From contig NZ_AP023262.1 of the NCBI RefSeq assembly GCF_016756615.1, positions 7,937,501 through 8,001,500 on the forward strand: a DNA stretch of 64,000 bases. Direction: 5' to 3'. Source of the stretch: Mesorhizobium sp. L-8-3 (GTDB lineage Bacteria; Pseudomonadota; Alphaproteobacteria; Rhizobiales; Rhizobiaceae). A program made the translations under genes and the position numbers. Of the stretch, positions 17,343-28,280 are shown one piece after another. Numbering within the stretch: position 1 is the first letter of the stretch; every line of letters starts with the position of its first letter. A model generated the notes under the pieces. That model did no database searches. It worked only from the letters and a program-made list of their open reading frames with translations, and was not told the origin of the DNA.

Positions 17343-18206
17343 TTATTGCGCCGGCAGCCCCCGGCGCTGCCACTCGCTGCGCGGGACAGGATCGCCAACG
17401 CGGAAGGCGAAGGACACGACTTTCGTCGCGTCGCCATCGACCTCGCAACGATAGCCCAGGTCGTACCACTGCCCGTTCGCGCGGAAGGCAGTCCTGGAAA
17501 TTTCCACGGACTTGCCGTCGTTTCTCGATTCGGACGGCAAGAGGTCGGGCAGATACGGAGGCGAGGCACGAAGCAGTTGCTCGCGCAACTCCGTGACGCA
17601 GAGGCGGCCGACCCGAATCGCCCGCGGCACACCGCCCATCGCGGTCGTGGCGACCGGCCCTCCGAGCGCCGATCGCGAGAAGAGCTTCTTCGCGTCCTTC
17701 ATGGGCTCCTGCACCTCGGTGTCGTCCGTCAGCCTCGGCGTCGGGATCGCGGGCGCGACGGGCTGCGGAATTCCGTTCTCGACTTGGTCCGTCGCCTCAG
17801 CCTGCGCCTCGGCCGCGGCCTGTTCCTTCCGGTCATGTTGCGCCGTCGGGGAAGCCGAGCCGTCTTGCGCGCCGGCGCCATCTCGAGCGTCGCGTGGACC
17901 GGCCTCCTTTTCACCGAACTGGAAGACGGGCCTCACCACCGGCGGGGCCTCTCGCCTCATGGCCTCGTTCTTCTCTGGAGACGGCGTTTCGGCCTCTGCT
18001 TCCTGCTCGGGCTTCGCCGGTGGTTCGGCTTCGGCCTTCTCGGGCGGCGGCGGCACCAGATCCACCTGTATCGCCTGCTCCTCCTGCGGCTGCGAGAACG
18101 ATGTCGGCAGCCCGAAGATCAGAAGCGCGATGGCCGCCACATGCACGACGAGCGAAACGGGTAAGGCCCACCCGAACGCCGAGCGCTGATCCGGAATCTC
18201 CCTCAT
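17343..18206 (-). CDS. DUF930 protein with TonB-like membrane anchor and proline-rich linker
   Basis: The 287-aa protein has an N-terminal membrane segment (ALPVSLVVHVAAIALLIFG), the arrangement of TonB-type proteins. A Pro/Glu/Ala-rich spacer follows, then a C-terminal DUF930 domain with cysteines in VGRLCVTELREQLLRA and YDLGYRCEVDGD. DUF930 is a Rhizobiales-enriched family of unknown function. ATG 18206 gives MREIPDQRSAFGW; an alternative ATG is at 18239, inside a palindrome. There is no obvious tie to the T6SS. Confidence 0.8.
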   Translation of the reverse strand: MREIPDQRSAFGWALPVSLVVHVAAIALLIFGLPTSFSQPQEEQAIQVDLVPPPPEKAEAEPPAKPEQEAEAETPSPEKNEAMRREAPPVVRPVFQFGEKEAGPRDARDGAGAQDGSASPTAQHDRKEQAAAEAQAEATDQVENGIPQPVAPAIPTPRLTDDTEVQEPMKDAKKLFSRSALGGPVATTAMGGVPRAIRVGRLCVTELREQLLRASPPYLPDLLPSESRNDGKSVEISRTAFRANGQWYDLGYRCEVDGDATKVVSFAFRVGDPVPRSEWQRRGLPAQ

Positions 18207-18229
18207 CGGCACCGATGTGGAGGCAAACC

Positions 18230-18258
18230 TTGGCGACATCAAGCTTTGATGTCGCCAA
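18230..18258. promoter_or_regulatory. Perfect 13-bp inverted repeat at the DUF930 5' end
   Basis: Arms at 18230-18242 and 18246-18258 (TTGGCGACATCAA and its complement) are separated by 3 bp. The repeat lies 24-52 bp upstream of the preferred DUF930 start and covers the alternative ATG. It could be a dimeric repressor site or a leader hairpin blocking translation. The regulator is unknown. Confidence 0.5.
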
Positions 18259-18478
18259 ATGCCTCGACTGACACGAAATCGCGTGCCGGCGCAGGAAGGT
18301 CGCACGACCGCCAAGTGACTGTATTTCGCCGTTGGGCGGTTTCCCACCCTACGCACGTTCTGGGAACCGGATCGAACGACCGGCGCCACATCTCAAGCAT
18401 AAGCACCACCACCGTGCGGCCCGGCCGCGCTCTCAGACACAAGCAGTGCAGCAGGCCCGAAGCTCAAAGGTGCACCCA

Positions 18479-18543
18479 CTACAGCGTGTCGCGTGGCGCA
18501 CTGTCTTTTCCCCGAAACCGCTGCAAAGTTTCGAGAGACATGC
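18479..18543. repeat. Truncated second copy of the 17239 repeat
   Basis: This copy matches the start (ACAGCGTGTCGCGT) and the second hairpin (CCCCGAAACC to GAGACATGC) of the repeat at 17239-17341 but lacks the middle. Its right edge touches the stop codon of the DUF900 gene, just as the full copy touches the DUF930 stop. The rest of 18259-18478 holds no gene and should contain the DUF930 promoter. Confidence 0.7.
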
Positions 18544-18544
18544 T

Positions 18545-19648
18545 TCAGTTGCCAAGGATGCGAATCGGCGCACCGGCGAGAATCTCGGTGAGGCCGGGGG
18601 TCGTCCCCTCGCTGAAACGGCCCGCGGAGTTCAGCCCTGTCCCGATGAGTTGGACCACCTCGGGTGAGCCGGCGAACTTGGAATGGCTGCCGGAGCTCGA
18701 ATCGTCGATCTCGGAAAGGTCGATAACGGTTATCCCGAGCCCTTCCAGGTCCTCCGCGTCGGCGGCTCCGACGCGTGGAACCCCTCCCGCAATCCGGCGC
18801 GACACCCTGAGCGCGCTGTCGTCCTTTGAGATCAGGACGTACATTCTGTCGCGGAGAGATGGGGGCAACTGTCCGATCTGCGTGCGGAACAGATCGATGT
18901 CGATGTCGGGCGAGGCCAGCATGATGACATCGATCCGCCCGCCGCGACCGGCCTGCGCGGCGTCCACCAGCCCCTCCATCGTGAGGAAGGTGCCCATCGA
19001 ATGGGCGACGACGTTGACGCTCTCGGCACGTGTCCGCCCGAGGATGTCAGCCATCTCCTTGACCTTGCTGCGTGCAATGAGCGCGCTGTTGAGGTCGTAG
19101 ACATAGCGACGCGTCAGGGCCGCGGAAGCCCAGGTGAAGAGCACCGGAATCCCCTGGAAACCCGTGTCCTCGATGAACTGCGTCAGCCGGAGGATCGCGT
19201 CGCTTGTGGTGTTGTTATAGCCGTGGACGAAAAGGAGCAGCCTTCGCTGGCCAAGCGGACGGGCGGCGACCTGACGGTCGATCTCGGTAATGAAGGCCTC
19301 GTCGCTGCCGTAGACTACGGGGTCGACCACAGCGAATTCGGCTCGCGGGTCGGGGGGCAAGCTCTTCGGCCGTTCAAGCTGTCCGAGCACATGGTTCGGC
19401 GGAACAGTAACGTCGACCGAGGCGAGGCCGAGTTCCGGCGCCCGGTTGGCCGAATAGAAAGCGCCCACCACCTCGGACGCTTGGCGCGTGGTGACGATGA
19501 AGATGCGGTGCCGGCTTACCCGGGGGGTCGATTTCGCCGGGATTGCCGGATTGTCGATCCCGACAAGCTCGGGCGGCCGGCCGCACCCGACCATCAAGGA
19601 AACCAGGAACGCCACGATCAACGACACGGAAAACAAGCGGTTACGCAT
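18545..19648 (-). CDS. DUF900 alpha/beta-hydrolase lipoprotein
   Basis: The 367-aa product has a lipoprotein signal (LVSLMVGCG, lipidated Cys22). A DUF900-type alpha/beta-hydrolase fold follows, with oxyanion-region HGYNNTT, nucleophile elbow VVAHSMGTF, acid candidate around ASPDIDID and a C-terminal histidine in GSHSKFAGS. Such proteins are predicted secreted or periplasmic esterases/lipases; the substrate is unknown. It is a single gene between repeats, with no clear functional link to neighbours. Confidence 0.83.
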   Translation of the reverse strand: MRNRLFSVSLIVAFLVSLMVGCGRPPELVGIDNPAIPAKSTPRVSRHRIFIVTTRQASEVVGAFYSANRAPELGLASVDVTVPPNHVLGQLERPKSLPPDPRAEFAVVDPVVYGSDEAFITEIDRQVAARPLGQRRLLLFVHGYNNTTSDAILRLTQFIEDTGFQGIPVLFTWASAALTRRYVYDLNSALIARSKVKEMADILGRTRAESVNVVAHSMGTFLTMEGLVDAAQAGRGGRIDVIMLASPDIDIDLFRTQIGQLPPSLRDRMYVLISKDDSALRVSRRIAGGVPRVGAADAEDLEGLGITVIDLSEIDDSSSGSHSKFAGSPEVVQLIGTGLNSAGRFSEGTTPGLTEILAGAPIRILGN

Positions 19649-20438
19649 CTGGATCCACTCGAGTACTGACGTCCGATCTCAACTGCCCGGCGGCACAGGT
19701 CGAGGCCCTCCGGAACGCCTACATGCCCGCCGGGCTCAGGGGCAAGGCGGGAACGGTCACCAGGTCGTAAGCGTGACGAATTGCCTCCTCTTCGAGGCCG
19801 CCCGGCACAGCATTCACCATATTCGCGAAGACGGCGCTCGCTCGGCGACCACCTGCACAACCGCGCCGCTCCGGCGCATCCGAGACCAACGTTGACATTC
19901 TCCCCACCGACCTGCCACCGGGCCTTCCGGTCGCCGTCGTTCTCGCATAGGCGTGCCGTTTCGGACCTCGCGGCCTCTCCATAACGCCACCTTCTCAGGA
20001 GTTGGGGGCTCCGGCAAGCCCGGTGCGGTTTCAGGGTCCTTGAAACGGACTTACCGAAGATGCGCCAGAAGACGCCTATCAATTCCATCGCGACGGTGGT
20101 GTCAGGCAACCGCAGCCGGTTCCACGAGATCGGCAGAAGACGCCGGGCCTGACCGCCAAGCTGCCTAGTCCCCTCCACATCTCGCTGGCGACCACGCAGG
20201 CCATGCCCTGCGTCCAGTCCAACGCCCGGTGCACTGTGGCCTGCAGACTGGCGTTTCTTCCGCACCGCTCCAAGAGCCCGGTTCCTCGGTCACTTGCGCG
20301 CGGCGTGCGGAAGTATGGCTGTGGGCTTCAGCTTGCCAAACCGCGCTGCACACATAAAGTGTGTCCAGGTAGCCGCGGTTGAGCGCATTCGGCGCGAAGT
20401 CCAATTGGTGTTCTCGGGTGGTCGAAAGTGACGGTGAG
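19649..20438. other. Long intergenic region without a supportable gene
   Basis: About 790 bp separate the hydrolase gene and the MscS gene. Short open frames occur on both strands, but none has a recognisable domain, a good ribosome site or consistent codon use. The DUF900 promoter should be at its left and the MscS promoter at its right. Decayed gene remnants are possible but cannot be shown. Confidence 0.5.
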
Positions 20439-22322
20439 GTGAGGACGTTCGGATACGCCAACTGGATGCTGGCAGCATGCATTCTCATCCTGGGTTGGAT
20501 ACCAATCTGCGCGATCGCTCAGGAAGGAGTCGAGAGCGGGGAATTCGTAGCGATATTGACCGATAGCCCCAGGGATACGATTGCTGCATTCGATCGTCTC
20601 TCGCGGGAGTTCGAAGACGCGTTCGAAGCCTACCTCGAGAAGCGGGACATAGAGCATGCAGCGCGAGTTGAACTCCTCGCCGAGCAGGTGGAATCGTTGA
20701 TCGATCTTTCGGCGGTTCCGCAAGCGTCCCGAAGAAAGGTCGGCGGCGAGACGGCCGCATATCTTCTCGACATATTCGGTCGCATAGGCTTTCCCAAGGC
20801 CGAAGCCGCTCCCGATGTCGATACGGGCAACTACGCCATTCGTGGAACGCCGTTCAGAGTTGTCAGGGTCAAGGACGGCGAACGACAAGGGGAGTTTCTC
20901 TTCAGCCGGGAGACCATTCGCCTTGCCCCCCGCTTCCTTCGTGTCGTCGGCAACACACCTCTGCGCAGCGGCCTGCCGATCGACAGCTGGAGCGATGAAC
21001 TCCGGCTCGTCACGGGGCCGATGATCCCTGCGGCGCTGGTCGAGTCCATCCCTGACAGCTTGAAGCGGACGGCGCTGGGTGTCCCGATCTGGAAGGCTGT
21101 CGCGGTGGTCGTCTGCTCGATCGTTGCAGGAATCCTGCTGTTCGCTTTGCACCGGTTGCTGCGGAGGGCGGGAGGCAGGGCCGGGTGGACAGCAATCCTG
21201 ACACCGTTGGCGATCGTCTTCGTCGTCGCATTGCTGCAGCGGTTCTTCGCCTTCCAGATCAACATTACCGGCGACTTTTCGCAATATGTCGACGTGGTAC
21301 GTGTCGCCATACTGCACGTGGCATCGGCGTGGGCCTTGTGGCTATTGTGTGTCGTCGCGGTGGAGGCGACCGTCGGCGGATCGGGCCTCTCCGGCCGCGG
21401 CATAGACGCCAGCTTGCTGCGGCTTGTTGCGAGAATAGTCGGCGTCGTGGGCGGTATCGTGATCCTCGCACATGGTGCGCAGATGCTCGGCCTGCCGGTG
21501 TACAGCATCGTCGCCGGATTGGGGATTGGCGGTCTCGCGGTGGCGCTTGCCGTCCGGCCGACGCTCGAGAACCTCATCAGCGGTTTCATTCTCTATCTTG
21601 ATCGCCCGATCAGGGTTGGCGATTTTTGCACCTTCGGGGATCAAAGTGGAACCGTGGAGAGCATCGGCGTTCGCTCGACGCAGATCCGGGCGCTCGACCG
21701 CACCCGAATTTCCATTCCCAATTCGCAATTCGCCGACATGCAGATCATCAACTGGGCCCATTGCGACCAGATGATGGTTCGCCATGTCATCGGCCTTCGC
21801 TACGAGACCGAATCCGATCAGCTGAGATATGTCCTGGCAAAGATACGGGAAATGCTCCACGGGCATCCCCGCATCGACGACGAAACCATCCGTGTCCGAC
21901 TTGTGGAGTTCGCCGACAGCTCGCTGAACATCGAAATCCGCGTCTATGCAAGAACGCGGGAATGGAACGATTACTATGCGATCAGGGAGGACTTGCTGCT
22001 TCGCATCAAAGAAATCGTAGAGACTTCCGGCACGGGCTTCGCCTTCCCATCGCAGACCTTGTATCTTGGTCGCGACGAAGGTCTTGACGCGGGGCTGGGC
22101 GAGAAGAGCCGCCGGGCCGTGGCCGAATGGAGAAGGAAAGGTCGCTTGCCCTTCCCGCAATTCCATCCTGAGATGGCCAAACAACTGAGCGACAGGCTCG
22201 ACTATCCGCCCCGCGGGTCGCCGGACTACCAATTGGGCGCCGATGAAATGACCGAACAGAAGGAGGAGCGCCTGTCCTCCCCCGCGGAGGAAGATGCCGG
22301 CGAGAAGGACCAACCCCGGTAG
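20439..22322 (+). CDS. MscS-family mechanosensitive ion channel with periplasmic N-terminal domain
   Basis: The channel releases osmolytes under hypo-osmotic stress. I chose GTG 20439, which gives a normal signal peptide (MLAACILILGWIPICAIA); TTG 20379 and ATG 20466 are alternatives. An extracytoplasmic segment of about 200 residues precedes four or five membrane helices. The MscS pore helix is GLGIGGLAVALAVRPTLEN, followed by the beta domain FCTFGDQSGTVESIGVRST and the C-terminal alpha/beta vestibule. The last 60 residues are charged and probably disordered. Length (about 627 aa) is that of the larger MscS paralogues. No operon partner. Confidence 0.88.
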   Translation: MRTFGYANWMLAACILILGWIPICAIAQEGVESGEFVAILTDSPRDTIAAFDRLSREFEDAFEAYLEKRDIEHAARVELLAEQVESLIDLSAVPQASRRKVGGETAAYLLDIFGRIGFPKAEAAPDVDTGNYAIRGTPFRVVRVKDGERQGEFLFSRETIRLAPRFLRVVGNTPLRSGLPIDSWSDELRLVTGPMIPAALVESIPDSLKRTALGVPIWKAVAVVVCSIVAGILLFALHRLLRRAGGRAGWTAILTPLAIVFVVALLQRFFAFQINITGDFSQYVDVVRVAILHVASAWALWLLCVVAVEATVGGSGLSGRGIDASLLRLVARIVGVVGGIVILAHGAQMLGLPVYSIVAGLGIGGLAVALAVRPTLENLISGFILYLDRPIRVGDFCTFGDQSGTVESIGVRSTQIRALDRTRISIPNSQFADMQIINWAHCDQMMVRHVIGLRYETESDQLRYVLAKIREMLHGHPRIDDETIRVRLVEFADSSLNIEIRVYARTREWNDYYAIREDLLLRIKEIVETSGTGFAFPSQTLYLGRDEGLDAGLGEKSRRAVAEWRRKGRLPFPQFHPEMAKQLSDRLDYPPRGSPDYQLGADEMTEQKEERLSSPAEEDAGEKDQPR

Positions 22323-22523
22323 TCGCCAGCCCCCGGGGGCCGCAATTTCGATTGTTGGCAGCTTCAAGACACCTTTTGATCGCACCGTTTGACAATCGAG
22401 GGAGCAGAGCTTCCCGACCGGGGCGCCGTGTCACGGCAACTCGGCTGAGCTGTTTGGCGTCATTAGCACCTGGGCAGGCGTGGTCGTAGCGCACCCTGAA
22501 CTTTTGCGTACCCAAGACATCGA

Positions 22524-22551
22524 GGGCGGCGCTCCGTTCGAAACGCCGCCC
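22524..22551. terminator. GC-rich hairpin after katG
   Basis: Arms GGGCGGCG (22524-22531) and CGCCGCCC (22544-22551) enclose a 12-nt loop 56 nt beyond the katG stop, in the tail-to-tail gap with the MscS gene. A second small palindrome, GCCCCCGGGGGC at 22329-22340, follows the MscS stop. There are no long T-runs, so termination strength is uncertain. Confidence 0.4.
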
Positions 22552-22606
22552 CGAAATTCGTGGTCGGTCTGGCAACCTCAGCGCCGTACCGCTATCCCCA
22601 CAGGTA

Positions 22607-24790
<2,184 letters not shown>

Positions 24791-24961
24791 TGTTCTCTCC
24801 GGCGTGGCTCGGTTGATCTGCTACGTGGGATTTGGGCGGCCTGCGGGCAGGTCGCGGCGAGAGGCGGCGGGCTGTGCCCACTCCTCTTCATGCCGCTCCT
24901 GTACCAAAGCCTGGCGATTAATTAAAGTTGGATTTGCTGATCGCTGGGATAAGATGAGGTT
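24791..24961. promoter_or_regulatory. Divergent katG/oxyR promoter region
   Basis: The 171-bp gap contains an A+T-rich island at about 24915-24940 (GATTAATTAAAGTTGGATTT) within otherwise GC-rich sequence. This is the likely place for an OxyR-binding LysR-type site controlling both genes. The exact operator cannot be delimited by eye. Confidence 0.5.
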
Positions 24962-25924
24962 ATGGTCAATCTCACTCTCAAACAGCTCCGCTATTTCGAG
25001 GCGCTGGCGCGCCACAGCCACTTCGGACGCGCAGCCGATGCCTGCGCGATCTCCCAGCCTGCGATGTCGGTGCAGATCAGGGAGCTGGAAGAGACGCTGG
25101 GCACCGAACTCTTCGAAAGGGGCGCGCGGCAGGTCCGGCTCACCGGCTTCGGCGAAGAGTTCGCGCTGCGGGTCCGCGACATATTGCGATCGGTCGACGA
25201 GCTCGGCGACCTGGCGCGCGCGTCGCGCGAGCGGCTGGTGGGACGGCTGCGGATCGGTGTCATCCCCACCGTCGCGCCCTATCTGCTGCCCACCATCATC
25301 GGCAAGCTGACCAGCCTGCATGACGGCCTCGATATCCATGTGCGCGAGACGCAGACCCAGAAGCTGATCCGGGAACTGGCGGAAGGCCGGCTCGACACGG
25401 CCATCGTCGCCCTGCCGGTGTCCGAGCCTTTCCTGAGCGAAGTCGCGCTGTTTTCGGAGGATTTCGTCCTGGTCCGGCCGGGCGAGGACGAGGGCAAGCC
25501 GGTACCAAGCCGCGAGATGCTGCGCGAGATGCGGCTGCTTCTCCTGGAGGAGGGCCACTGTTTCCGCGACCAGGCCCTCTCCTTCTGCAATGGGCAGTCG
25601 GCGCGACCGCGGGAACTGATGGACGGCAGTTCGCTCTCGACACTGGTGCAGATGGTCAGCGCGGGCATCGGCGTCACCTTGATCCCGGAGATGGCCGTGG
25701 CGGTGGAGACCCGTTCCGCTTCGGTGTCCGTCGCACGCTTCAAAAGTCCGCAGCCGTCCCGAACGATCGGCATGATCTGGCGCAAGGCGAGCCCGCTCGC
25801 CGAGCAACTCCTCCAGATCTCCGAGGTCGTCCGCGAATCGGCGGAGGCGTTGCACGGGCGACCGACGTCGCTCGCGTCCGCCCCTTCGGCACCAGGCGCT
25901 TCACACAGAGCAAGTTCAGGGTAG
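24962..25924 (+). CDS. oxyR: OxyR, LysR-family peroxide sensor
   Basis: The 320-aa protein has an N-terminal winged helix-turn-helix (LKQLRYFEALARHSHFGRA) and a LysR substrate domain. It carries the OxyR redox pair in EEGHCFRDQALSFCNG, equivalent to Cys199 and Cys208 of the E. coli protein, which form the peroxide-induced disulfide. This separates it from ordinary LysR regulators. It is divergent from katG, its classical target. The C-terminal 25 residues are low-complexity and variable. Confidence 0.95.
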   Translation: MVNLTLKQLRYFEALARHSHFGRAADACAISQPAMSVQIRELEETLGTELFERGARQVRLTGFGEEFALRVRDILRSVDELGDLARASRERLVGRLRIGVIPTVAPYLLPTIIGKLTSLHDGLDIHVRETQTQKLIRELAEGRLDTAIVALPVSEPFLSEVALFSEDFVLVRPGEDEGKPVPSREMLREMRLLLLEEGHCFRDQALSFCNGQSARPRELMDGSSLSTLVQMVSAGIGVTLIPEMAVAVETRSASVSVARFKSPQPSRTIGMIWRKASPLAEQLLQISEVVRESAEALHGRPTSLASAPSAPGASHRASSG

Positions 25925-26444
25925 CCTGCCTGGCGATTGCCGCAACTTTCGAGAGGCATTCGCCCGAGCGCCACTCACCGGCTGGCAGGCGCCGGCTCGA
26001 GTTGCACTTGGCTATCACTCGGCCGGAGCGATGATGGCTCCTCCAAATGCAGCGAGGCCGGTGAAGGAGTCGTCTCGTGCACTGGCCAGGAGGGCGCCCC
26101 TATCCGGCTTGCGCCGATCGCTGGCCGAGCCGTATCCGACGCGCCTGGCGACCTCGTCCAGCGGAGGAATCCGATGTGGCCGAAGCGCTGTGGCTTGCGG
26201 CAAACGACATGTCCGACCGGTTGCGGTTCCCGGCCGGCGCAGACGCCGTGGCACTGGCCCGCGCCGGGTGAGGCAGCGAGCGGATCGTTCGTCGTTGTTG
26301 GAGGGCGCAGCATTCGAGGGGCCGCCCTTCCATTGACACCCGCCTGCGGCTTCATCATCCTCGCGGGCGAATCCGTGTCGGATCGGGGGACCCCGTTCCG
26401 TGGTCCAAGTTATCTGAAGTCTCCGGGGGGAATGCGCTCGCGCC
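25925..26444. other. 520-bp gap before tssF
   Basis: No gene can be supported. Open frames on both strands read through but show no domain and run into the antisense of tssF. The tssF promoter should lie near 26350-26440, and a G-rich tract (GGGGGGAATG) sits about 15 nt before the tssF ATG. The stretch may be decayed sequence from the junction between the katG/oxyR cargo and the T6SS genes. Confidence 0.45.
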
Positions 26445-28280
26445 ATGTCGGACGACATGCTGATCCACTACAACCGGGAACTGCTCCATATCCGGCGCGC
26501 GGCGGCGGCCTTCGCGGCCGAGAACCCGCGCATCGCCGGGCGGCTGCGACTCTCGGAGGACGCGGTCGAGGACCCGCATGTCGGCCGTCTCATCGAAGCC
26601 TTCGCATATCTCACGGCGCGGGTGCGCCAGAAGCTCGACGACGATTTTCCCGAGCTGACCGGAGCGATGCTTGGCATCCTCTATCCGCATTTCGACCGGC
26701 CGATCCCGTCCATGTCGATCCTGCAGCTCGAACCGCAGCCCGACATGCCGCACGCCCACCGCGTACCGGCCGGCACGCTCATCGACACCGAGCCCATGGA
26801 AGGCGAACGCTGCCGTTTCCGCACCGCCTTCGATGTGACGCTGCATCCTCTGGGAGTGCGAACGGCCACGCTTTCAGGCCGGCCGATCACCGCGCCCGGC
26901 ACGCCGCGCGCCCAGAACGCCGCCGCCTGCCTTCGCCTCACACTTGAGATGACGGCGCCCGACGGCAGCTTCGCGAGCCACGCACCGGACCGGCTGCGGA
27001 TGTTCCTGCGCGGCCAGCCGCAACTCGTCTATCCGCTTTACGAATTGCTGCTCAACGACGCCATCGCCGTTGCCTTCGCGGAAGGCGCGAACGATCCCGA
27101 TGCCGTGGTGCTTGACGCCTCGGCCTTCTCGCCCGGCGGCTTCGGCGAGCATGAAGGACTGCTGCCCTATGAGAAGGGGTCGCATATCGGCTATCGCATC
27201 CTCACCGAATATTTCGCCTTTCCCGAGAAATTCCTGTTCGTCGACCTCGCTTTCCCCGAAATCGGCCGGCTCGCCGGCAAGGGACGCACGCTCGACGTCT
27301 TCGTCTATCTCAAGCGCCCCTCGCCCAGCCTGGAGCGCTCGGTCACGGCGGCAAGCTTCGCGCTCGGCTGCACACCGATCGTCAACCTCTTCCCCCAGAC
27401 CGCCGAGCCGATCGCCGTCGACCACCGGACGAGCGAATATCGGGTCGTGCCCGACAGCCGGCGACCGCGCGCTCTTGAGGTCTACAGCGTCGAAGCCGTC
27501 ACCGCCTCGGACGCCGATGGCAACAGGCGCGAGATCCTGCCCTTCTACAGCGTGCGGCACAGCCTCGACGAACGCCACGGCAGCATGGACGGCGAGCAGC
27601 CTGCATGGTGGCTCGCAGCGCGGCGGATATCCGATCCGGAAAACCCCGGCAGCGAGGTCTATCTGTCCATCGTCGACCCGGCCTTTAGCCCGGCGGCCGA
27701 GCCGGACAGCGTGCTGTCGGTCGAGACGCTCTGCCTCAACCGCAACCGCCCCGAACGGCTGCCCTTCGGCGGCGGCCAGCCGGCGCTGCGCATGGTCGAT
27801 CCGGTTCCGCTGGTCAAGGCGATGCGGCTCCTGACCGCGCCGACCCCGACCATCCGCCCGGATTACGGCCAGGGCGCCCGCTGGCGGCTGATCTCGCATT
27901 TGTCGCTCAACCATCTCTCGCTGGTATCCGACGGCGGCGTGGAGGCGCTGAAGGAGATGCTGCTGCTCTACGACTTCCGCAACTCGGCCGAGACGCAGGC
28001 GCTGATCGACGGCATGCTCGGCCTGTCCTCGAAGCCGGGCACGGCGCGCGTGAGGAGCCGCGGCCAGACCGCCTTCTGCCGCGGTATCGACGTGACCGTC
28101 ACCTTCGACGAGGGCAATTTCTCTGGCAACGGCGTCTTCCTCATGGCGAGCGTTCTCGAACGCTTCCTGGGGCTCTATGCCGGCGTCAATTCCTTCTCGC
28201 GCCTCACAGCCCTGGTGAAGGGCCGCAGCGGAGTGCTCAAGACATGGCCAGCACGCGCCGGCGACCGCATTCTTCTCTGA
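26445..28280 (+). CDS. tssF: TssF, T6SS baseplate protein
   Basis: TssF with TssG forms the baseplate wedge. The 611-aa product begins MSDDMLIHYNRELLHIRR and shows TssF signatures: AFLTARVR-like FAYLTARVRQKLDDDFPEL near residue 50, LYPHFDRPIPSMSILQL near 80, and FPKT-like C-terminal FSGNGVFLMASVLERFLGL. ATG 26457 is an alternative start. It overlaps tssG by 37 nt, so the two are translationally coupled. It is 9 kb away from tssM, separated by unrelated genes. Confidence 0.95.
   Translation: MSDDMLIHYNRELLHIRRAAAAFAAENPRIAGRLRLSEDAVEDPHVGRLIEAFAYLTARVRQKLDDDFPELTGAMLGILYPHFDRPIPSMSILQLEPQPDMPHAHRVPAGTLIDTEPMEGERCRFRTAFDVTLHPLGVRTATLSGRPITAPGTPRAQNAAACLRLTLEMTAPDGSFASHAPDRLRMFLRGQPQLVYPLYELLLNDAIAVAFAEGANDPDAVVLDASAFSPGGFGEHEGLLPYEKGSHIGYRILTEYFAFPEKFLFVDLAFPEIGRLAGKGRTLDVFVYLKRPSPSLERSVTAASFALGCTPIVNLFPQTAEPIAVDHRTSEYRVVPDSRRPRALEVYSVEAVTASDADGNRREILPFYSVRHSLDERHGSMDGEQPAWWLAARRISDPENPGSEVYLSIVDPAFSPAAEPDSVLSVETLCLNRNRPERLPFGGGQPALRMVDPVPLVKAMRLLTAPTPTIRPDYGQGARWRLISHLSLNHLSLVSDGGVEALKEMLLLYDFRNSAETQALIDGMLGLSSKPGTARVRSRGQTAFCRGIDVTVTFDEGNFSGNGVFLMASVLERFLGLYAGVNSFSRLTALVKGRSGVLKTWPARAGDRILL

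Noticed and set aside
19618..20265. Minus-strand frame of 215 codons between the DUF900 and MscS genes
   Set aside because: No motif, no credible start and overlap with the hydrolase 5' end; treated as non-coding.
25937..26947. 336-codon plus-strand frame before and into tssF
   Set aside because: Overlaps the conserved tssF N-terminus in another frame, with no domain similarity and skewed composition.
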